Assembly: GCF_000715075.1 (NCBI RefSeq)
Contig: NC_134089.1
Coordinates: 70,414,697-70,478,696, forward strand
DNA: 64,000 nt
Reading direction: 5' to 3'
DNA from: Nicotiana tabacum
Lineage: Eukaryota > Streptophyta > Magnoliopsida > Solanales > Solanaceae
Positions within the stretch are counted from its first letter, which is position 1, and each line of letters starts with the position of its first letter. The notes beneath the pieces are model-generated. The model was given only the letters and a program-made list of their open reading frames with translations. It made no database searches and had not been told where the DNA came from. A program made the translations under genes and the position numbers. This document shows, piece by piece, positions 30,762 through 42,011 of this stretch.

Positions 30762-33700
30762 TTCTTTTTATGCTGGCTCTAGTGATATGGCATGCATGAG
30801 GAATCTTCAGCCCAGTCTTAAAAATCAATCTGATTCCGAAATATTAATTCAAGAAACATATTGTGATTATGAATCAGAATATGATGAAGATGAGGTTTTT
30901 GAACAGATTAGTAAAGAGTTAATTCACTTTGAGAAAAAAATCAAACCTAACTTGAATGATACCGAGGATGTCAATATAGGGGACACGAGTAATGTCCGAG
31001 AAACTAAAATAAGTGTCCATCTCGAGCCAAAAATCCGAGAGGAGTTAATTGAAGCACTCATAGAATTCAAAGATATTTTTGCATGGTCGTATGACGACAT
31101 GCCGGGCTTGAGCACTGATTTAGTGGTCCACAAATTGCCCACCGATCCAACAGTGCCTCCTGTCAAGCAGAGGTTGAGAAAATTCAAGCCTGATATGAGT
31201 GTGAGAATTAAAGAAGAAATCACCAAACAATTGGAAGCAAAGGTCATTCGAGTCACTCGATATCCTGTTTGGTTAGCTAATATCGTTCCTGTGCCAAAGA
31301 AAGACGGCAAAATTAGAGTATGCGTCGACTATCGCAATCTCAACAAAGCAAGTCCAAAGGATAATTTCCCATTACCCAATATCCATATCTTGATCGACAA
31401 TTGTACCAAGCATGATATAGGATCTTTCGTGGACTGTTATGCCGGATATCATCAAATTCTAATGGATGAAGAAGATGCAGAAAAGACGGCATTCATCACA
31501 CCATGGGGAACTTATTGCTACAGGGTAATGCCATTCGGTTTGAAGAACGCCGGAGCAACCTATATGAGAGCAATGACCACAGTGTTTCATGATATGATAC
31601 ACAAGGAAATTGAGGTATACGTGGATGATGTAATCATAAAATCAAAGCATCAGACCAACCACGTTGGGGATTTGAGGAAGTTCTTCTTAAGACTTCGCAG
31701 GTACAACCTCAAGCTTAACCCTGCCAAGTGCGCATTCGGAGTTCCATCTGGAAAATTGCTGGGATTCATAGTCAGTCGACGAGGCATCGAGCTAGACCCA
31801 TCAAAGATCAAAGCCATCCAAGAACTGCCACCCCCAAGAAACAAAACTGAAGTAATGAGTTTGTTGGGAAGATTAAATTATATCAGTAGGTTTATTGCTC
31901 AGCTCACAACAACCTGCGAGCCAATTTTCAAATTGTTAAAAAAGGATGCTGCAATCAAATGGACCGATGAGTGTCAGGAAGCGTTCGATAAAATAAAAGG
32001 GTACTTATCAAACCCACCCATGTTGGTCCCGCCAGAGCCAGGAAGACCTTTGATTCTTTACTTGACGGTTTTGGAAAATTCATTTGGTTGTGTATTGGGG
32101 CAACATGACCTCACTGGCAGAAAAGAACAGGTCATCTACTACCTTAGCAAGAAGTTCACAGCTTATGAGGTTAAGTATACTCATCTGGAAAAGACATGTT
32201 GCGCCCTAACATGGGTAGCTCAAAAATTAAAACACTATTTGTCATCCTACACTACTTACCTCATTTCTAGGTTGGATCCATTGAAATACATTTTTCAAAA
32301 GCCTATGCCAACAGGAAGACTTGCAAAGTGGCAGATATTGCTCACAGAATTCGACATCGTCTATGTGACTCGGACTGCAATGAAGGCTCAAGCACTGGCC
32401 GATCATTTAGCCGAAAACCCGGTCGATGAGGAATATGAGCCGCTGAAGACTTATTTTCCTGATGAGGAAACAATGCATATCGACGAGGTGGAGCAAATTG
32501 AAAAACCTGGCTGGAAACTTTTCTTTGATGGAGCTGCTAACATGAAAGGAGTCGGAATAGGAGCTGTAATCATTTCTGAAATAGGGCATCACTATCCTGT
32601 TACGGCTCAACTACGATTTTATTGCACCAATAATATGGCTGAATATGAAGCTTGCATTTTGGGGTTAAGGCTAGCTGCAGACATGGGTATCCGAGAAATC
32701 TTAGTCATGGGAGATTCGGATCTTTTGGTACATCAAATTCAAGGAGAATGGGAAACCCGAGATTTGAAGCTCATACCATACCGACAATGTCTACATGATC
32801 TTTGTCAGCGGTTTCAATCAGTGGAATTCCAACATATTCCAAGAATCCATAATGAAGTTGCTGATGCATTGGCTACTCTAGCATCAATGTTGCACCATCC
32901 AGACAAAGCTTATGTGGATCCAATACATATTCAAATCCACAATCAGCACGCTTATTGCAATATGGTTGAAGAAGAATTTGATGGAGAACCATGGTTCCAC
33001 GACATCAAGGAATATATCAGGATGAGCATATATCCCGCACAAGCCACAGGAGATCAAAAGAGGACCATCAGGCGATTAGCAAATGGATTCTTCTTAAGTG
33101 GAGGAGTTTTGTATAAAAGAACACCAGATCTTGGATTATTAAGATGCATAGATGCCAGACAAGCTACAACTGTCATGACTGAAGTACATTCAGGAATTTG
33201 CGGACCCCACATGAGTGGATATGTGTTGGCAAAGAAAATCCTCCGAGCTGGTTACTATTGGCTTACCATGGAGAGAGATTGTATCAATTTTGTGCGCAAA
33301 TGTCATCAATGCCAAATACACGGAGATTTGATTCATTCTCCACCATCCGAGTTGCACACAATGTCGGCACCATGGCCTTTCGTCGCTTGGGGCATGGATG
33401 TGATTGGACCAATTGAACCGGCAGCCTCCAATGGTCACAGATTCATTCTGGTAGCTATTGATTATTTTACCAAATGGGTTGAGGCCAAGACATTCAAATC
33501 AGTGACCAAGAAAGCTGTGGTCGATTTTGTCCACTCAAATATCATATGTCGATTCGGAATCCCGAAGGTGATCATCACAGATAACGGTGCTAATCTTAAC
33601 AGCAACTTAATGAAAGAAGTATGTCAACAGTTTAAGATTACACATCGTAACTCTACCCCATATCGGCCCAAGGCGAATGGAGCAGTAGAAGCAGCCAACA

Positions 33701-34239
33701 AAAACATAAAGAAGATACTGCGGAAAATGGTAGAAGGTTCAAAACAATGGCATGAAAAATTACCCTTTGCATTATTGGGATACCGCACTACTGTTCGCAC
33801 TTCAGTAGGAGCAACTCCTTATTTGTTGGTATACGGCACCGAAGCAGTAATTCCTGCAGAAATTGAGATTCTTTCCCTTCGGATCATTGCCGAAGCAAAG
33901 ATTGATGATGATGAATGGGTCAAAACTCGTCTAGAACAGTTAAATTTGATTGATGAAAAACGATTGACCGCAGTATGCCATGGTCAATTATATCAAAGAA
34001 GAATAGAAAGAGCATACAACAAAAAGGTGCGTCCCCGGAAGTTCGAAGTAGGTCAGCATGTGCTGAAACGCATTCTTCCACATCAGGTTGAAGCAAAAGG
34101 CAAATTTGCTCCGAATTGGCAAGGACCATTCATTGTGACCAGAGTATTATCGAATGGTGCACTATGTTTAACAGATATTGAAGGCAAATGCATAGATATG
34201 GCAATCAATTCTGACGCGGTAAAGAGATATTATGCATAA
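30762..34239 (+). CDS. Ogre Pol: reverse transcriptase, RNase H, second RNase H, integrase
   Basis: An open frame of about 1160 codons without stops, entered by splicing from 30576; the first in-frame ATG is at 30787. An acidic linker precedes RT (PVWLANIVPVPKKDGKIRVC, residues ~170-190; catalytic VYVDDVIIKSK, ~287). The RT-linked RNase H follows (ILYLTVLENSFGCVLG). A second, archaeal-type RNase H typical of the Tat group has WKLFFDGAANMKGVG, AEYEACILG, GDSDLLVHQ and NEVADALATL (residues ~590-710). Integrase has the HHCC region (HSGICGPHMSGY, CHQCQ) and DDE residues in WGMDVIGP, ITDNGANLN and NGAVEAANK. It ends DAVKRYYA. All catalytic residues are present, so pol could be functional although upstream pro is not. 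Confidence 0.92.
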
Positions 34240-35490
34240 CTTTTGAATGTTTGTATTTAGCACTATTTCAAAGATTGAAATGACAAAGGCAATTTATTCT
34301 GCTGTCCAAACACTATACCATTTGCTTCCCCTTTGAGCCATGCTTGTTTCTTTCCTAACCTCTCTTGGAATCAATAATAAAAAAAAAAAAAAGATCAAAA
34401 TCTTCACTATTATGTAGTGAACTACGTTTGACCTGATTCCTCAAAGAAGGATACGTAGGCGCCTCACGGCTCGGTCATAGGGTGCACAACATGCACAATG
34501 TGCACGGAAAAGAAATATCAAGAGACCCCAATCAAGAAACTGGGGCAGGAATTGTATTGGAAATAAGAAAAGATTCCAAGAGTTGTAATTTTAAACCCAT
34601 ACCACAGCTATTTAGCTTTTAATACCTTTTCCATTCCTAACCTTATACCAAAAAGACCTTTCCATCAATCTTAGAAAAATGCTGATGCAAGCAAATGAAG
34701 TGGTACAAACAAGGAAAGAAAGTAAAAATGAGAGAGTCTTATAGGTGAAAACCCGCACGGGCACCATAAGGCGACGGAAGTTGAGAGAAAAGTAAAATGA
34801 GAGAGTCTTATTGGTGAAAACCTTCGCAGGCACCATAAGGCGAAAGGGAAGTGGAGAAGTGAAAAATGAGGAAAATTGATCAATGAAAACTCTTTGAGAC
34901 AATTGAAAGGAGATTGATTAAAAGACTGGGTTGATTAATCCGAAATGCATACCCTGATCATTGGTGCCAGTAATTCCAATCAGATAAGTCTTTTATTCTT
35001 TTTCCAACAGTCATCCAAAAATTGGATTTTTCTTTTCATTCTATAATTGTCAAAATCAACGTATTTCGCTACTAATAATCTTACTTTCTCCAAGCTTTGA
35101 GATAAATTTTATTCTAAACAAATAAGAAAGAATGTCAAGGTATACCACCAAGATCCAAGGCTACAAAATACGGCCACGAAAGGTGGGAGATAAAATATGG
35201 GTGTAAGAAAGAGGAAATCAAAAGTGGATCAGCAAAGTCAGAAGAGGCATTTGATTACAGTTAAAAGGTTTTAAAGGAAAACATACAGAAGGAAATCCTA
35301 TAGTCAAGGATCAATTACAAAGACAAAATAGTCTTTTCAATCATTCCAAGGCAATAAAGAAAGACGAAGAGAAACATCACCATCGGCAAGAATACCACAA
35401 CCAGCCACCCTGCTTTAAACTAACGAAGTTTTCTTTGATTTTAAAACAGGGGCAAATACAATATTTGTGTCTGGAAATAACTGGTAAAGA
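34240..35490 (+). other. Ogre 3' untranslated region, first part
   Basis: No coding region is seen in 1.25 kb after pol. It holds an A15-like run near 34377, the recurrent motif GAACTACGTTTGACCTGATT followed by GGATACGTAGGC (34419-34460), and a 69-bp direct duplication (about 34727-34858: GAGAGTCTTA.. GGTGAAAAC.. GGCACCATAAGGCGA). Long 3' regions of this kind are usual in Ogre/Tat elements. Confidence 0.7.
34727..34858 (+). repeat. 69-bp direct duplication
   Basis: GAGAGTCTTA begins at 34732 and again at 34801. The two copies share GGTGAAAAC and GGCACCATAAGGCGA with several differences, so the duplication is older than the LTR divergence. Confidence 0.8.
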
Positions 35491-36360
35491 AGAAGAAGTC
35501 AGGCGTCCACCTGGAAAATGAGGATGAGAAAAGAAGAAGTCAGGCGTCCACCTGGAGAATGAGGACAAAGAATTGAAGAATTCAGGCGTCCACCTGGAGA
35601 ATGAGGATGAGAATTGAAAAAATCAGGCGTCCACCTGGAGAATGAGGACAAAGAATTGAAGAAATCAGGCGTCCACCTGGAGAATAAGGATGAGAATTGA
35701 AGAAATCAGGCGTCCACCTGGAGAATGAGGATAAGAATTGAAAAAATCAGGCGTCCACCTGGAGAATGAGGACAAAGAATTGAAGAAGTCAGGCGTCCAC
35801 CTGGAGAATGAGGACAAAGAATTGAAGAATTCAGGCGTCCACCTGGAGAATGAGGACAAAGAATTGAAGAAATCAGGCGTCCACCTGGAGAATGAGGATG
35901 GAGAATTGAAGAAATCAGGCGTCCACCTGGAGAATGAGGATAAGAATTGAAAAAATCAGGCGTCCACCTGGAGAATGAGGACAAAGAATTGAAGAAATCA
36001 GGCGTCCACCTGGAGAATGAGGATGAGAATTGAAGAAATCAGGCGTCCACCTGGAGAATGAGGATAAGAATTGAAGAAATCAGGCGTCCACCTGAAGAAT
36101 GAGGATGAGAATTAAAGAAATCAGGCGTCCACCTGGAGAATGAGGACAAAGAATTGAAGAAATCAGGCGTCCACCTGGAGAATAAGGATGAGAATTAAAG
36201 AAATCAGGCGTCCACCTGGAGAATGAGGATAAAGAAAAAGAAGAAGTCAGGCGTCCACCTGGAGAATGAGGATAAAGAAAAAGAAGAAATCAGGCGTCCA
36301 CCTGGAGAATGAGGATAAAGAAAAAGAAGAAGTCAGGCGTCCACCTGGAGAATGAGGGCA
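35491..36360 (+). repeat. ~41-bp minisatellite, 21 copies, Ogre 3' region
   Basis: The conserved core CAGGCGTCCACCTGGAGAAT is followed by GAGGA and a variable 15-16 nt A-rich part (CAAAGAATTGAAGAA or TGAGAATTGAAGAA). Spacing is 41-43 bp. I count 21 good copies plus one degenerate copy at about 36375. Because the period is not a multiple of three throughout, the peptide-repeat open frames seen on both strands are by-products. Confidence 0.93.
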
Positions 36361-36919
36361 AAGAATTAAAGCAGTCAAGACACCCACCTGAAGAACGAGG
36401 GAATACAATTGAAGTGTTGAAATCAAAAGCCCGCTCATATGATAAAGGAGCACACCTAGAATTAATAAAGCAGATAAGTCCAACAGAATCCCCAACAAGA
36501 AACAACAAGAGTTCCAAAAGGAATACGGAATAAGCCAAATGCCCAAGAGTCACCAAGATATCAAGACAACAAGAAACGCAAGGGCATGATCTAGATAAGA
36601 TTTTTATAATTCATGTACCATAGTCTGATTTAGCTTTTTGTATTTCCTTTAAAGTAAGGTGTAATAAGGAGGTCAGCAAGCAGTAAAAACAGCACAGAGC
36701 AGCAGTAACATCACAATCCCATGGTAGTCCCAGCTACAAAAAAATCCCGAACTACATTGACCTGATTCCTTTATAGCCAAGGATATGTAGGAAAACCTTT
36801 GAAGCAGAGGTTCGGTCAAATCTTTCAAAAAATGCTTCCCACGGAGTATTCGAACGGGCAAGAAACCGCTCGTGTCCGCTCACTTTATCTTTGTACGAAA
36901 ACTCTTCAAGTTTCCGCAC
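36361..36919 (+). other. Ogre 3' untranslated region, last part
   Basis: Non-coding. It contains the third copy of the recurrent motif (CGAACTACATTGACCTGATT.. GGATATGTAGG, 36748-36790) and ends at the polypurine tract. Confidence 0.65.
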
Positions 36920-36932
36920 AAAGAGGGGCAGC
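36920..36932 (+). other. Ogre polypurine tract
   Basis: AAAGAGGGGCAGC lies immediately before the TGTGAGCACG start of the 3' LTR, in the position of the plus-strand primer. Confidence 0.8.
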
Positions 36933-39900
36933 TGTGAGCACGTAATTTTTGCCTTACGAAAAACTACTCCAAAATAAATCAAAAAATAAAATAAATTTCT
37001 TTTACTGTGTAATTTCTGAATTTTGCGTGGTGTTAAATATTTGTTTATGTCCGTAAAATGTTTGTTTTGTTATAATTAAACAAAATAAAAATAAAAGTAC
37101 ATGTCTCATGTATATCTAGGATTTAAGTACGCATTTAATTAAGTTAATTTAAATAAAATCACAAAAATATGCATTAATTCTATTTCAAATGTTTCATTGT
37201 TTGATTGATGTTTTGTCTATGTGTTAAATAATTATTGTAGATTGATTAATATATTTTTGAGAAGTTAAAATTATATTATAGTTAATATTATTGTAATTTT
37301 GATTTTTTTTATTAGGATTTTTTTTTTTTTAATAAAATCAGAAAATAAAAAAATTGCATACAAGTTATAAGATTTGGACCTGGATTAAAATCCAGGCCCA
37401 AATCAATTGAATCCCTTTCACAGCCCAATCCAAAACAGCCTTGTCCGGTCCAATTCAAAGCCAGAACCAAACGACGTCGTTTGGTCATCTCTCATCAAGG
37501 GCCGTTGGATTAAATCCAACCAACGGCCAAGATCTCATCACCCGAACCCAAGACCCTTACCCGATCCATTGACCCGGTTCAACCCGTCCCCCAACTTAAA
37601 CCAAACGACATCGTTTGGTTAAGTGAATAGATCCTAGCCCTCCATTCTAATTGATCCAACGGACGATACTAATCCACCCTACCCCTATATAAATCCCAAA
37701 CCTTACCCAGCCCCTAACTGAACACCCCCCTCTCCGCTCCTGTTCATCATCGTTCCAAACAGACCCCTAACCCTAGCCGCCCCTATTCCCCTTCGCCTGA
37801 AACCCGGCGGCATCAACGCCGCCGGTCACCAACTTAACACCCTAGGACCTCCTGAACCTCCCCTACACTAATCCAACCTTAGTTTCCTTCGAATCAGGCC
37901 ACAACTCTTCGAATCTTAAATCGAAGGTTGGCCTGAAAACTTGATCTAAACCAATCAGCCCCAAATTAACACCATGGCTTCCCCTAGTCATCCTAAGTAT
38001 GGATCTGTTGGTTGTTAGGTTCGAATCCGTTCGGAACTTCTCGAATCTTCTTTTGAAGATTCGGACCAAACAAAAAGTTACCCAGATCTGTTTCAAACTC
38101 ACACCAGTTACCCTCCTGTCCTCCCTCGTGCCTAGAATATCTTTGGTTCTTCTCGAATCTGACCAGAAATGGTTAAATCCCAAATCGAGTTTTTAAGAAA
38201 CCTAAAAAATACCAAACTTCCGGATTCGGTTCAGATTATGATGAAGATTGAGGTTTAATCGACCTTAGTCGAAGTATTTTCAGTGGAAAATACTTCGACT
38301 AAGGTCAGTTTGATTTCAAACAAAAAAAATCCAAAGTCCAAGTTGAGTTCGAGTCAGAATTTAATTAAAGTTCAGAGGTATTTTTCTATTTATTTTTGTG
38401 TATTCTACGTGTATTGTTGTCCGTATTAATAGCTTGTTAATTTTTTCATCAATTCTGTCATTTCTGTCTATTTGATCCGAATGTAAATTGTTTCTGCTGG
38501 GTGCGGTTATTTACAATATGTGTAATCGACTCGATTAAGTTCGTCGATTAGTTATATTACGAATTTTTTCATTTCTGAAAATGTTGACTAAAACAGTCTG
38601 CTTCTATTTTAGACTAGTTATTGACAAATGTTGTAAATAGTCAATTGATTAATACTCGTCAATTAAATCATGATTGTCTGTGAATCAGTGAATTCAAATG
38701 TATGTTGTATATGTTATTGTCTGAACATTAAAAGTTTCAGGGCATTGTCAGCATTGACAATAATCCTGTGTGTGTTTGATTTTGGTTTAATGTTAAGTCC
38801 AGTCTGAATGATTTTGATAATTTCAGAAATATGCTGTTATGATGTTAGTTCTGAATTCAGTGTTGTAATGTCCAGTTTGAATTCCAGTTTACAAAAGTTG
38901 GTCAAATACAATTGTGTTTAGGAGGTTAATAGGATTGATTTAGCTGTAAATCAGAAAGATAACTGAGTCTGTACAGATTTTAGAATATGTTTTGCTGAAG
39001 GTTCTGATTTTTCAGTAATAACATTAGGATTTCAGGGGCACTTATGGGAATGAAACAGTAAAAACAGGGTGTTAGTACTAGTATATTATAATGTAATGTT
39101 AGTTGCTATTAGTTAATAATACTAATGGGGAACAAGGGATAATGGGCTGCTGAAAATCAGGGAAAAGGTTTTACATAATGGGATTTTCCGTTTTTTTAAA
39201 AAAGAAGAAGGGGGTCCAAGAAGCACTTAAATTGCCTAGGACCAGCCCTGTATAAATACAGGAGCTGGACAGACAGTTGAAAGGGCAGAATTTTTTGAGT
39301 GAGAAAAAAGAGAGAATTTTTGAGTGAGAAAGAGAGAGTTTTAAAAGAGGAAAAAGAAACAGAAAAGGAACAAAAGAGCATTCACACACACACACAGATA
39401 TACAACAACAGAAAAACAGAAATCAGAAACAAACTGAATTTGAAACTGAAAAAAAAACTGAAATCTGAAATGTTGTTCTTTTGTTGAATTTGTTCAACTT
39501 TATGTGATTCCACTGTTCAGTTAAAATCTGAAGTGTCTTTCAAAGTATCTTACTGTGAATCTGGGCTCTTCGAATCCTATTCTTGATCAGATTTACTGTG
39601 TTATCAGTATATTCTACTGAATTTGTTACTGCTGTAACTGCTGAAACTTACTTCTTCTACCTCCATTTTCAGGTATATGTCTTTTAAATTTTAAGTCGGA
39701 AAGAGATTTCAGCATGACCCGTCAATGAAGCTTGAATTGAAATGTTATTTTCCAATTGTCCAAGTTCATTAGTTCTAATTTTATTTTTATGTTAGTTAAC
39801 TAATAGTGAATTCAATTTGATAGCTATGAGTTAAATTGTCTTATTTTGAAATTCATATAAAGTTTTGTAATAATGTTAGCTATTCCGAAATCTCATTGGT

Positions 39901-41356
39901 ATAGATATACGTGAATTGTCAAAACAGGGAGTGAGGCATAAAAATGGGCCATTGATTACATCCCATAATACCATTAGTTGAATGTAATGATTAAGAAGTT
40001 ACATTAGTAGAATATTTTGTAACAAATATGATTTTTTGTTTAGGTTGGTATAAGTTATTATATGGTATGATGACAGGTATAATCATATGAGTAAAGTAAG
40101 TTGGTATAGCTCATCATGATGTTAAAACGTTATGAATATTTACGCCAAATAGTTAGGTTATATGTAAGGTAACTTTGTTGAATTAACTTGCATAATAACG
40201 CCTTTTCTATAAATTTGATGCTTATCTACTTTCCTAAAATAAAGTGACCAAATAATTAGGTCTATTAAGATTAAAACGAGCATGTGAGAATAAGTTGATT
40301 TGTATATACACAAATGGCAACTTCTTAAATCAATGGTAATAAAAAATAGAATTTGCATTAAATAATCATGAAAATTCCCGGAAAATATTTCCTTCCTTTA
40401 TGAATCATTTATTTTTGGTTTCAAATGCAATTTATTCTTTGGCATATATATATGTCACATTTGTTTTAAAGTTAGTATTAATCATATTTTTATTCTGTCC
40501 TTTGACTTTGAATAATTGGAATGAATATGATTTATATTCGGAAATTATAGTCAATGGTCAATATTTAATAAATTGTGGTTTACTTTCCAAAGTTTAAAGA
40601 ATATCTTAAAACAAGATTTTTCGTGATATAACAAACATTTTTTTTAAAAGATTCTTTAATATCATTGCAAATATTTTTGCGCAATTAGGGATACGTTCGC
40701 GTACCCTGATTATATTTTAGAAGCAAAAATTCGGATTATGCGTACGCGCAATTTCGAACAAATATTTAGTAAAAGGATTTTTCTAAAAGCATTAAATCAA
40801 TTTCATAAAAACCCAATATGTATGGTTCACCATTTAAGAAAAAAAAAATATTCTCTTGATTCAACACAATTTCGAAAAAATGTGCTTAATAAATATATTA
40901 TCAAAAAATATATTGTGTACACGTACGCGTGACACAATTCCGCATTTTTAAATTTGTAACACGAATATACGTATGCGTAATTCGATTCGAAGAAGGGTCC
41001 TTAATCACGATAAGTATAAGCGGTAGCAAAATCAGATAACATCAATATATTTAATAAAATCAAGATGATTAAGCCAATAATAAAAACAGTTAAGCGACCG
41101 TGCTAGAACCACGGAATTCGGAAATGCCTAACACCTTCTTCCGGATTAACAGAATTCCTTACTCAGGATTTTTGGTTCGTAGAAAAATAAACAGTCATAT
41201 TCTCCTCGATTCAGGGATTATAATTGGTGACTTGGGACGCCTCAAAATTCCCAGGTGGCGACTCTGAAACAAATAAACAAATCCCGTTTCGACTGTCCTT
41301 TAATTGGAGAAAACTCCCCACGCGCCCCGCGGGCGCGGGAAAAAGGAGGTGCGACA
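36933..41356 (+). repeat. Ogre 3' LTR (4424 bp)
   Basis: Near-identical to the 5' LTR throughout, including both TATA candidates (37686, 39251), the 21-bp hairpin (38261-38306) and the CA repeat. The two GACGT-type palindromes are perfect here (37466-37485 and 37599-37620), whereas each is broken by one substitution in the 5' LTR. Ends GGTGCGACA, then the ATTAG duplication. Confidence 0.93.
37466..37485 (+). promoter_or_regulatory. Perfect 20-bp palindrome with GACGTC core in the LTR
   Basis: ACCAAACGACGTCGTTTGGT is its own reverse complement. A second copy with the centre CA (37599-37620) lies 135 bp downstream, and the TATA candidate follows at 37686. ACGT/GACGTC cores are typical plant bZIP sites, so an enhancer role is plausible but inferred. 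Confidence 0.6.
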
Positions 41357-41431
41357 ATTAGTATTAATTTTATTACTGTTTTTACTATAACTTATTTATT
41401 TTGTTTTCACTTTATTAATTTACTTTTTTAG

Positions 41432-41718
41432 GCTTCATGCGATGCTGCGACAGATGACTACATTCAGGATCCAGACACGATTATGGTAAGACAATATAAA
41501 TTTTTGTGAATTGTTATGTAGTTTTCTATACTAAGTTTGATATTATTATGTAGCCTTCTACTGGACCTGACAGCACCACCGATACATGTCATTCTGTGCC
41601 GCATCCGGCCATAAGGAGACGACTTGATGATGATGATCCTGATAGCGTACCCGGGCGGCAGGGGATGCGCCTCAGGCCAACGGCTACTTTGAGACACACC
41701 GGATGCGGGACACATTGA
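41432..41718 (+). pseudogene. Last two exons of the MULE PMD gene, separated from the rest by the Ogre element
   Basis: After the Ogre duplication the interrupted intron ends at TTTTTTAG (41430-41431). Exon 5 (41432-41485) reads ASCDAATDDYIQDPDTIM in frame with the SYGSSSHAQ end of exon 4. A 68-bp intron (GTAAGA..TGTAG) leads to exon 6 (41554-41718), ending PTATLRHTGCGTH and TGA. The exact frame continuity across 22 kb shows that the retrotransposon entered an intron of a pre-existing gene. Confidence 0.82.
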
Positions 41719-42011
41719 TTCGGTCTTCCATATTTTTGTTTTTTTGGTGTAAATAATATTTTTTTGTACATTAACAACAATATTTAGTCGAATATGACAG
41801 TTACTTTTTTTTAGTTCAAATTTCGTTTTATAGTTTTTGGTATAGTAACACAACAACTTAAACTTAACTTCCACTTAAATTAAAATAAAATTAAGTACAA
41901 AAAACAAGGAAAACATTAGTACAACACAAACACAAACATAACAGGCCAACATAATAAAAAGACATGACATATGAAAATGACACTAAACACATACACGTAA
42001 ATGCTCCATCC
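41719..42011. other. Convergent 3' spacer between PMD and GRF genes
   Basis: AT-rich and without coding potential. The PMD gene (plus) and the GRF gene (minus) converge here, so both 3' ends probably lie in this interval. Confidence 0.6.

Larger units (their letters stand above)
19337..41356 (+). mobile_element. Complete Ogre/Tat-lineage Ty3/Gypsy retrotransposon (22,020 bp)
   Basis: The two LTRs (19337-23773, 36933-41356) begin TGTGAGCACG and end GGTGCGACA, and the element is flanked by ATTAG on both sides (19332-19336, 41357-41361). The order is LTR, primer-binding site, ORF1, gag-pro, G-patch-like segment, intron, RT/RNase H/second RNase H/integrase, long repeat-rich 3' region, polypurine tract, LTR. 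The extra ORF before gag, the second RNase H, the intron before RT and the great length are hallmarks of Ogre. By hand I count about 35-40 differences between the LTRs (roughly 99% identity), which suggests a recent insertion. It has a few disabling changes in pro and just after, but ORF1 and pol are open. Confidence 0.93.
17127..41718 (+). pseudogene. Plant-mobile-domain (PMD, MAIN/MAIL-like) gene of the MULE, split by an Ogre element
   Basis: Exons inferred from GT..AG sites and frame: 17127-17910, 17994-18178, 18258-18677, 18758-19321, 41432-41485, 41554-41718. The product starts MDAPIHPGPRTSELL. The PMD core is in exon 1 (LITALIERWRPETHTFHLPI, then ITLQDVEILYGLSTDG) and continues through exon 3 (FIWTPYSEELIGTLPAYC, HHASERVFRQFG). 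Exon 4 has a Gly/Arg-rich segment and exons 5-6 the tail (PGRQGMRLRPTATLRHTGCG). Intron 4 holds the 22-kb retrotransposon. The copy is broken by frameshifts at two G6 runs (17206-17211, 17723-17728) and in exon 2, and by stops at 17875, 18510 and 19268. Cellular PMD proteins act in silencing and meristem maintenance; the role in transposons is unknown. Confidence 0.85.

Noticed and set aside
35738..35950. Repeated peptide (SGVHLENED units) as a possible protein
   Set aside because: It is produced by the minisatellite, occurs on both strands, and the 41-43-bp period does not keep the frame.
35491..36375. CRISPR-like look of the 41-bp array (conserved core plus variable part)
   Set aside because: The variable parts are simple A-rich variants of one another, not unique spacers. 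The array lies in the 3' region of a plant retrotransposon.
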